Source of the DNA: Pseudomonadota bacterium
GTDB lineage: Bacteria; Myxococcota_A; Polyangia; Polyangiales; Polyangiaceae
Assembly: GCA_023398955.1 (NCBI GenBank)
Contig: JAEWRL010000179.1
Coordinates: 1 to 13,366 of the forward strand
Reading direction: 5' to 3'
Length of the DNA: 13,366 nucleotides
Made by a program: the position numbers and the translations under genes. The notes beneath the pieces were generated by a model. It worked only from the letters and a program-made list of their open reading frames with translations, was not told the DNA's origin and did not search any database. The stretch's first letter is position 1, and each line of letters opens with the position of its first letter. Of the stretch, positions 8,904 through 13,366 are shown one piece after another.

Positions 8904-9053
8904 ATGCGGCGAGTTCGGCTCTCGAGGTTGGGCACCCAGGTGGCTGACGAGCTCGAGAAAACCGGGGATTCGGCACGACCCCGGATAGTCGCGGCGCAGG
9001 CTGGTGGCCCGGGCGCCGGGGTCGAGCAAGTCTTTGGAGGCTCGAATGGTTAA
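8904..9053 (+). CDS. 49-residue small ORF overlapping the mglB start
   Basis: A 49-residue frame begins MRRVRLSRLGTQ and ends VEQVFGGSNG. AAGGAG at 8893-8898 is followed by a five-base spacer and ATG, one of the best ribosome binding sites in the window. Its TAA (9051-9053) overlaps the mglB ATG (9046-9048) by eight bases, in a different frame. The N-terminus is basic, the middle has an acidic helix-like piece (VADELEKTG), and the tail is Gly/Ala-rich. There is no signal peptide, no membrane segment and no family I recognise. It could be a real small protein of the mgl operon, or a leader ORF whose translation delivers ribosomes to mglB. About two thirds of third positions are G or C, compatible with coding but not decisive. 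mglB has its own GGAGG inside this ORF, so it does not strictly need the coupling. Confidence 0.45.
   Translation: MRRVRLSRLGTQVADELEKTGDSARPRIVAAQAGGPGAGVEQVFGGSNG
9036..9040 (+). promoter_or_regulatory. Ribosome binding site that fixes the mglB start
   Basis: GGAGG is followed by CTCGA and the ATG at 9046. It supports this start over the ATG at 9004, which would add 14 residues with no counterpart in known MglB. It also supports it over the internal ATG at 9061, which would remove part of the N-terminal strand. Confidence 0.8.
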
Positions 9054-9528
9054 CCCCCAGATGGTGATGTACGAAGAGGAGTTCAACCAGATCCAGGCGG
9101 TCGTGGACCGGCTGGTGAAGGAAGCGAACGCCAAGGTCGTCTTCATCGTCGACAAGAATGGACAGCTCATCGCGGCGAGCGGTGAGGTAGAGAACATCGA
9201 TACCACGTCGTTGGCCTCACTCACGGCTGGCAACATTGCCGCCACCGGCGGAATAGCCAAGCTGTTGCGCGAGAACGAGTTCGCCACGCAGTTTCATGAA
9301 GGCGAGAACGCGAATATCCACATCCAGCTGGTGGGCAATCGCGTCATTCTGGTCGTCATTTTCGACTCGAAGTCGAGCCTAGGCCTCGTCAGGCTGCGAG
9401 TGCGCAAGGCCACTGATGAGCTGAATCGAATATTCGAGGCTCTACTCAGCAAGGTGCAAGAGCCGGGAAGTGACTCGCCATTCGCCGAGATCACGGACGA
9501 GGACATCGACAACTTGTTCAACGACTGA
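9046..9528 (+). CDS. mglB: MglB, roadblock/LC7 GTPase-activating protein for MglA
   Basis: 160 residues, the usual length for MglB. The roadblock/LC7 fold spans about residues 9-130: MVMYEEEF at the start, KVVFIVDKNGQLIAASG, DTTSLASLTAGNIAATGG, then HIQLVGNRVILVVIFDSKSS. The C-terminal tail SPFAEITDEDIDNLFND is the extension that contacts MglA in Myxococcus xanthus, and it is intact here. In that species a MglB dimer binds one MglA-GTP, acts as its GAP and collects at the lagging pole. It therefore restricts active MglA to the leading pole and controls reversals of gliding and twitching. The same role is inferred here from near-identical motifs. mglA follows after 11 bp. The start is set by GGAGG five bases upstream. 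Confidence 0.97.
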   Translation: MVNPQMVMYEEEFNQIQAVVDRLVKEANAKVVFIVDKNGQLIAASGEVENIDTTSLASLTAGNIAATGGIAKLLRENEFATQFHEGENANIHIQLVGNRVILVVIFDSKSSLGLVRLRVRKATDELNRIFEALLSKVQEPGSDSPFAEITDEDIDNLFND

Positions 9529-9539
9529 GTGCACGGGCT

Positions 9540-10127
9540 ATGAGCTTCATCAACTACATGGCCCGCGAAATCAACTGCAAGATCGTGTACTACGGGCCTG
9601 GCCTCTGTGGGAAAACGACGAACCTGCAGTACATCTACGAGCGCACTAATCCGGATGCCAAAGGGAAGATGATCTCGCTGGCCACCGAGACGGAGCGCAC
9701 GCTGTTCTTCGATTTCTTACCGTTGTCGCTCGGTGAAATCCGCGGATTCAAGACCCGTTTCCACCTTTATACCGTTCCGGGTCAGGTGTTTTACGATGCC
9801 AGTCGGAAGCTGATTCTCAAGGGAGTGGACGGGGTCATCTTCGTCGCCGATTCACAGATCGAGCGGCTCGAAGCGAATCAGGAGAGCGTCGATAACCTGA
9901 GGATCAATCTCGCCGAGCAGGGCTATTCGCTGGAGAAGATCCCTTACGTCGTCCAGTACAACAAGCGTGATCTCCCGAACGTCGTCGACGTGGAGGAGCT
10001 ACGGCCCCTGATCAACCCCATGGGCGTCCCGGACTTCGAGGCGATGGCGCGCACCGGCCCGGGTGTCTTCGAGACCCTGAAGGCGGTCAGCAAACTCGTA
10101 TTGACGGAGCTCAAGCGCGGGGGCTAG
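9540..10127 (+). CDS. mglA: MglA, Ras-like small GTPase for cell polarity
   Basis: 195 residues, the same length as Myxococcus xanthus MglA and close to it along the whole chain. The P-loop is GPGLCGKTT (19-27). Switch I carries R53 (TERTLFFDF), the arginine thought to serve as the intrinsic finger. Switch II reads TVPGQ (78-82), with the Thr that replaces the usual Asp in this family and the catalytic Gln Q82. NKRD (141-144) gives guanine specificity. All GTPase motifs are intact. MglA-GTP at the leading pole recruits the gliding and type IV pilus machineries; MglB ends the signal by GTP hydrolysis. Cytoplasmic, with no signal peptide. It starts 11 bp after mglB with only a weak Shine-Dalgarno, so translation is probably coupled to mglB. 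Confidence 0.98.
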   Translation: MSFINYMAREINCKIVYYGPGLCGKTTNLQYIYERTNPDAKGKMISLATETERTLFFDFLPLSLGEIRGFKTRFHLYTVPGQVFYDASRKLILKGVDGVIFVADSQIERLEANQESVDNLRINLAEQGYSLEKIPYVVQYNKRDLPNVVDVEELRPLINPMGVPDFEAMARTGPGVFETLKAVSKLVLTELKRGG

Positions 10128-10147
10128 TCGGACTGCCAAGAGCTCTC

Positions 10148-10714
10148 ATGCGCTTCACTGATCCTTCAGCTGACCCAGCAGGCGTCCTGGTGGACCGCGC
10201 GAAGCTGGAGCGTAGGGCTCTCTGGTACCTCGACCGTTTCGATGCGACCGAGCAGAAGCTGAGGTCCGTTCTCCGGCGTTTCATCGACAAGACGATTCCG
10301 CGAGAATCGTCCGAGCAAAGACAAGCTGCATACCAGCTCTCAGACGACTTGATACGCCGGTACGCCAGCTCGGGACTGGTGGACGACGAGCGGTTCGCGG
10401 CGGCAGCGGTTCGTGGGATGAGACGCCGTGGAGACTCGTCCAGGAAGGTGGTGCAGCGCCTGTTGGCTCGTGGCGTGCCTCTCGAGATCGCGGAGCGCGT
10501 GCTCGCGGAGGCTTCGTGCGATGCGAATGGGGAGGCAGAGCTAGAAGCGGCTCGCGCCCTAGTTCGCCGCCGACGCCTGGGGCCCTTTCGTCCTGAGCCG
10601 CAGCGGAGCGAACGGCGCCAGAGAGACTTGGCCGCCCTCGGTCGTGCAGGTTTTGACAGGGCCACCGCGCTTCGAGCGCTGACCGAGCAGGACGGCGATG
10701 AACCTGACCGATAG
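10148..10714 (+). CDS. recX: RecX-family regulator of RecA
   Basis: 188 residues, nearly all helical and rich in Arg. RecX-like landmarks: ALWYLDRFDATEQKLRSVLR (24-43) as the first three-helix unit; SSGLVDDERFAAAAVRG (74-90), with the LxDDERFA signature; then SRKVVQRLLARGVPLEIAERVL (98-119); and a third unit in the C-terminal part (LAALGRAGFDRATALRAL, 161-178). RecX proteins bind RecA filaments and inhibit or remodel them during recombination and the SOS response. The gene starts 20 bp after mglA and probably shares its transcript. It has no clear Shine-Dalgarno; a GTG at codon 13 or 15 is a possible alternative start. The link to mgl is positional only, and no recA is in the window. Confidence 0.85.
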   Translation: MRFTDPSADPAGVLVDRAKLERRALWYLDRFDATEQKLRSVLRRFIDKTIPRESSEQRQAAYQLSDDLIRRYASSGLVDDERFAAAAVRGMRRRGDSSRKVVQRLLARGVPLEIAERVLAEASCDANGEAELEAARALVRRRRLGPFRPEPQRSERRQRDLAALGRAGFDRATALRALTEQDGDEPDR

Positions 10715-10884
10715 CGTCGGAACGCCCGCGTCGTCGCGGTGCCGGGCACGAGTGGCGGACGATAGAGGATGGCAGCTACGCATCGTGGCACGCTGACTGC
10801 CACGGACCTGACCGGCTCGAACTCGGACGACGTCCGGCCGCGGGTGCGAGGTCGGTGCCAATCCCCGTCCGTGTACGACAGGCC
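10715..10884. other. Short convergent gap after recX
   Basis: No gene is visible here. The gap lies between the end of recX and the end of the minus-strand basic small ORF. Besides the hairpin at 10784-10804 there is a smaller one at 10726-10739 (CCGCG, loop TCGT, CGCGG). Confidence 0.4.
10784..10804. terminator. Perfect 7-bp hairpin between convergent genes
   Basis: CGTGGCA and TGCCACG arms enclose a seven-base loop (CGCTGAC). It stands 70 bases past the recX stop and 80 bases past the end of the basic small ORF on the other strand, a good place for a bidirectional terminator. Neither side has a T-tract, so it would be non-canonical, or simply a hairpin in the mRNA tails. Confidence 0.35.
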
Positions 10885-10995
10885 CTAGCGCTTCAGGCTC
10901 GCGCGGCGCCTTCGGTTCTTGGCGCTGCGCTTGGCGTTTTGGCGGGCGCAACGGCTGGAGTGCTTGCGGGACTTGCCTTTGGTGGGGAGGTACAT
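10885..10995 (-). CDS. 36-residue, strongly basic small protein
   Basis: Short ORF MYLPTKGKSRKHS...RRRRASLKR; the whole chain has about 16 Lys/Arg and no acidic residue. Almost nine in ten of its codons end in G or C and five of six Lys codons are AAG, typical of true genes in this GC-rich genome. The plus-strand frames over the same bases have much lower third-position GC. The composition recalls tiny ribosome-associated or nucleic-acid-binding proteins such as bL34, bS22 or bTHX types, but the sequence does not match any of those that I know. No good Shine-Dalgarno precedes the ATG. An AT-rich patch, GGATAAATA, about 10 bases upstream, with TTGCGC 15-17 bases beyond, might be a promoter close enough for a nearly leaderless mRNA. 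Family and function are unknown. Confidence 0.5.
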   Translation of the reverse strand: MYLPTKGKSRKHSSRCARQNAKRSAKNRRRRASLKR

Positions 10996-11100
10996 AGCCG
11001 AGGGTATTTATCCGTGGAGGGGCTCTCGCGCAAGCCGATCGGTGATCTGGACCGTCGACCGTTCATTGGCTCATGTCTCGTGCGGGGTGTTGCGGGCTTA

Positions 11101-11447
11101 GTACGGCTCCCAGTGCGCTTCGAGCGCGACCGTCTCGAAGGACTCGTAGACCGGCCTCGTTCTGGGCGCCCGACTCGGTTTCCCCCCCGCAGTGGCCGCC
11201 CATCTGGTGAAGCTGACCTGCGAGCTGCCTGACAAGGCCGGCCTACTCGCTCGACGAGAAGACCTCCCTGCAGCCCAGGACACGCTTGCACGAGACGAAG
11301 CCTCCGCGAGCCGGCAACCAGCCCGCCCCGATTGAGCACGAACACGCTCGCAAGGGAGCGTTGCAGCTATTCGCGGCCTTCAATCTGCACAGCGGTGAAG
11401 TCGTAGGCAACCTGACTGGGTGCGAGCTTTTGGGGAGCTGTACTTAG
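11101..11447 (+). pseudogene. Degraded IS630-family transposase relic
   Basis: Three fragments in three frames read like parts of one IS630-family transposase. Frame 1 from about 11113 gives RFERDRLEGLVDRPRSGRP, the typical end of the N-terminal helix-turn-helix region. A run of seven C at 11182-11188 breaks the frame. With one C fewer it continues in frame 2 as PPAVAAHLVKLTCELP, like the usual VKALACELP stretch. A further frame change and apparent loss of about 100 residues near 11280 leads to frame 3: HETKPPRAGNQPAPIEHEHA, then KGALQLFAAFNLHSGEVVG, the catalytic-core region that usually reads PPRPG...EHEY..GAL.YLAA.DV..G. The first catalytic Asp lies in the missing part and the C-terminal third is also gone, so it cannot be active. 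No terminal inverted repeats or target duplication could be identified. It fills the space between the basic small ORF and the end of the RNase E/G gene. Confidence 0.7.
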
Positions 11448-13366
11448 CGGCCCTGCAGGTCGAACTGCTCGATGTGATACTCGCGGCGTGGAGTGAACTC
11501 GATGCGACGCATATAGCGCCTCTCTGCCTCCGCGACTGCGGCCTTCTCCTCACCGGTCATCAGATCGCAGATCGCAGGGTGGGCGTTGACCATGACCCTG
11601 TATCCCTTGAGCACCGTGAGCTCTCGGCGAATCTGACGCAGTATCTCGTAGCCAATGGTGGCTCGCGACTGGATCTGCCCCGTGCCATCGCAATAGAAAC
11701 AAGGCTCGTGCATCGTGCGGCTCAGGCTCTCCCGAGTCCGCTTGCGCGTCATCTCGATGAGTCCAAGCTCGCTGATGCGGTTCAGCGTCGTTTTTGCCTT
11801 GTCACGCGCGAGTGCCTGCTCGAGGGCGCGCCACACCGCGTCGCGGTTGGCCGGATGATCCATGTCGATGAGGTCCAGAATGATCAGCCCACCAATGTTC
11901 CTGAAACGCAGTTGGTAGGCGATCTCTGCGACTGCTTCGAGGTTCGTCTTCAGTGCCGTTTCTTCGAGGTCCTTGCTGCCCTTTCCGACGTACCGCCCCG
12001 TGTTCACGTCGATGGCCGTCAGCGCCTCCGCCTGATCGATGACCAGGTATCCGCCGCTCGGGAGTGGTACCTTACGGCTCAAAGCGCGGCCAATCTCATC
12101 CTCGATCCCGAAGGCATCGAAGATTGGCTCCGCGCCGGCGTACAGCTCGATATCGGCGACTCGTTCCGGCATGAACATCTCGACGAAGCGCACCAGCCGG
12201 TGATACTGCTCCTTGTCGTCGATGACGATCCGCTCGATCTCCGGCGTGAAGAGGTCTCGAGCAGTCTTCAGGATCAGGTCGAGCTCCGTGTAGAGCAGGG
12301 CAGGAGCCTTGGCTCCCGTGTGTTTGCGGGACACCTCCTCCCAAAGCTTGATGAGGTACGCGATGTCGCGCTTCAACGATTTTTTCGTCAGGCCCTCGGC
12401 GACGGTGCGGACGATGAGGCCCCCCGAGGCCGGTTTCAAAGCCTCGATGACCTCGCGAAGTCGCGCTCTCTCGCGCGCTGAACCGATGCGCTTCGAAATA
12501 CCGACGTGATCCACCGTGGGGAGGTACACGGCGTAGCGACCTGGAAGGGAGATGTGGCTCGTGACGCGAGCGCCCTTGGTTCCGATGGGTTCTTTCGAGA
12601 TCTGGACGATGACGTGGTCGCCTTCCTTCACGACCTCCGTGATCGGCACCGAGCGTGAGACTCGGCTAGAGCTTCCGTTGCGTCCAGCGCGCCCGCGGCG
12701 CTCCTTGGCGCGATCGGCGATGGCCGGTTTGCGTGTCGGTGCGACGGGAGCCGCTACATCGCGGCCGCGGCCTCGTCGACGTCGTCGACGTCGGGTGGAA
12801 CGGTTGCCGTCATCCTGTGCCTCGCTCGCACTTGGCGGTGTCGTGACGACGACGGGGTCAGCGACCTGGCCCGGAGCCGTGGCGCCAGAGCGCCCTCCGC
12901 GTCGTCGTCGCGACCGGCGGCCCCGCTCACCGGGCCCCCGTGGGGAACGATCATCAGGATCCGAGTCGGCCGCAGCAGCGCTGGCAGATGCCGGCTGCCC
13001 ACCGGCTGCGTCGCTGCTTGCGCCATCGTCGCTGGTGTGCCGCGGCCGCACGGCACGCCTTGTACGTTCTCCCCGCCGCCGCTCGGCCACGGAGTTGCCG
13101 TCCTGAGCATCCCTCCGCGCCAGTGTCGCAGCGGCCTCCTGTGCTTCTCCGTCGAGCTCTCTGTCCGGAGCGGAGGCACTGACTGTCGCCCTGGATAGAG
13201 CCGGAGCGGACGAGCCTTCTGCGCTTCGCGTAATCGGATCCTGCGCATCCAGGCTTTCTGTCCTCGTCTCGACGTCTTCCTCGTCGAGGTCCTCTCCACC
13301 ATCTTCGAGGTCGTCGTCGTCGGTTTCGTCGAGGTGATCGTCGACCTCGTCCATCTCGACCACGAG
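11444..13366 (-). CDS. rng: RNase E/G family endoribonuclease, 5' end outside the window
   Basis: Partial: 640 codons visible, open to the window edge. Residue numbers count from the edge. Residues 1-238 are low-complexity: an acidic start (DDDDLEDGGEDLDEED), then Ser/Ala/Arg-rich sequence with a run of seven Arg near 190. The conserved part begins at VPITEVVKEGDHVIVQISKE, which is the second half of the S1 domain. PIGTKGARVTSHISLPGRY and PTVDHVGISKRI follow. The catalytic Mg-binding aspartates are D453 (TAIDVNTGRYVG) and D498 (LDLIDM). C556-x-x-C559 (CFYC) is the zinc-link motif, and the C-terminus EYHIEQFDLQGR is typical of the short RNase G type. It cuts single-stranded RNA in rRNA maturation and mRNA decay in the cytoplasm. 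The first S1 half (usually GNIYKG...AAFVDIG) must lie beyond the edge, so the charged region is probably an insertion inside S1. The GTG at 13363 is unlikely to be the true start. Confidence 0.93.
   Translation of the reverse strand, partial: LVVEMDEVDDHLDETDDDDLEDGGEDLDEEDVETRTESLDAQDPITRSAEGSSAPALSRATVSASAPDRELDGEAQEAAATLARRDAQDGNSVAERRRGERTRRAVRPRHTSDDGASSDAAGGQPASASAAAADSDPDDRSPRGPGERGRRSRRRRGGRSGATAPGQVADPVVVTTPPSASEAQDDGNRSTRRRRRRRGRGRDVAAPVAPTRKPAIADRAKERRGRAGRNGSSSRVSRSVPITEVVKEGDHVIVQISKEPIGTKGARVTSHISLPGRYAVYLPTVDHVGISKRIGSARERARLREVIEALKPASGGLIVRTVAEGLTKKSLKRDIAYLIKLWEEVSRKHTGAKAPALLYTELDLILKTARDLFTPEIERIVIDDKEQYHRLVRFVEMFMPERVADIELYAGAEPIFDAFGIEDEIGRALSRKVPLPSGGYLVIDQAEALTAIDVNTGRYVGKGSKDLEETALKTNLEAVAEIAYQLRFRNIGGLIILDLIDMDHPANRDAVWRALEQALARDKAKTTLNRISELGLIEMTRKRTRESLSRTMHEPCFYCDGTGQIQSRATIGYEILRQIRRELTVLKGYRVMVNAHPAICDLMTGEEKAAVAEAERRYMRRIEFTPRREYHIEQFDLQGR

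Noticed and set aside
8745..9287. 180-codon minus-strand frame opposite mglB.
   Set aside because: It is an antisense shadow of mglB and the small ORF, with no recognisable protein features.
10111..10803. 230-codon minus-strand frame opposite recX.
   Set aside because: Ser/Arg-rich antisense shadow; recX on the plus strand has family motifs.
10855..11232. A 125-codon plus-strand frame with a Gly/Ala-rich, membrane-like stretch (VLGAALGVLAGATAGVLAG).
   Set aside because: Over the first part its third positions have much lower GC than the minus-strand frame of the basic small ORF. The hydrophobic look is the mirror of Lys/Arg and Ala codons. Only its distal part (from about 11113) is meaningful, as an IS630 fragment.
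11420..12481. 353-codon plus-strand frame opposite the RNase E/G gene.
   Set aside because: The minus strand carries the conserved RNase motifs in this stretch, so this long frame is a shadow produced by high GC.

Overview
The window is GC-rich bacterial chromosome, most likely from the phylum Myxococcota (the former myxobacterial deltaproteobacteria). The best evidence is a mglB-mglA pair that reads almost like the Myxococcus xanthus polarity module. It is supported by an RNase E/G of the myxobacterial type, with a long disordered charged insertion before an 'IGTKGAR' core, and by large secreted TPR/DUF3857/transglutaminase-like proteins. I cannot place it to an order. There are no rRNA or tRNA genes, no CRISPR array and no intact mobile element.

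Layout. The left part (1-8471) is all on the minus strand. In order of transcription it holds a secreted TPR-DUF3857-transglutaminase protein with an intact Cys-His-Asp triad (4722-8471). A paralogous lipoprotein with the same architecture but no catalytic triad follows (945-4721); its ATG directly follows the first gene's stop codon. A small Cys-rich putative lipoprotein comes next (232-780), after a 164-bp gap, and may be a separate unit. A 432-bp divergent intergenic region (8472-8903) separates this block from a plus-strand operon. That operon holds a 49-residue small ORF with a good Shine-Dalgarno sequence that overlaps the mglB start (8904-9053), then mglB (9046-9528), mglA (9540-10127) and recX (10148-10714). 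The segment 10715-11443 lies between convergent genes. It holds a hairpin, a previously easy-to-miss 36-residue very basic small ORF on the minus strand (10885-10995), and a degraded IS630-family transposase relic (11101-11447). The right edge (11444-13366, minus) is the C-terminal part of an RNase E/G; its start lies outside the window.

How the genes relate. MglA is a Ras-like GTPase and MglB its roadblock-domain GAP; together they set cell polarity. The secreted pair upstream probably acts in the periplasm or at the outer membrane as an enzyme and pseudoenzyme set; its substrate cannot be read from sequence. RecX modulates RecA and RNase E/G processes RNA. Both look like housekeeping genes that share the locus without an obvious functional link to polarity. 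The points most worth a second look are the active/inactive transglutaminase-like pair, the small ORF coupled to mglB, the 36-residue basic ORF, and the RNase E/G insertion that appears to split the S1 domain.
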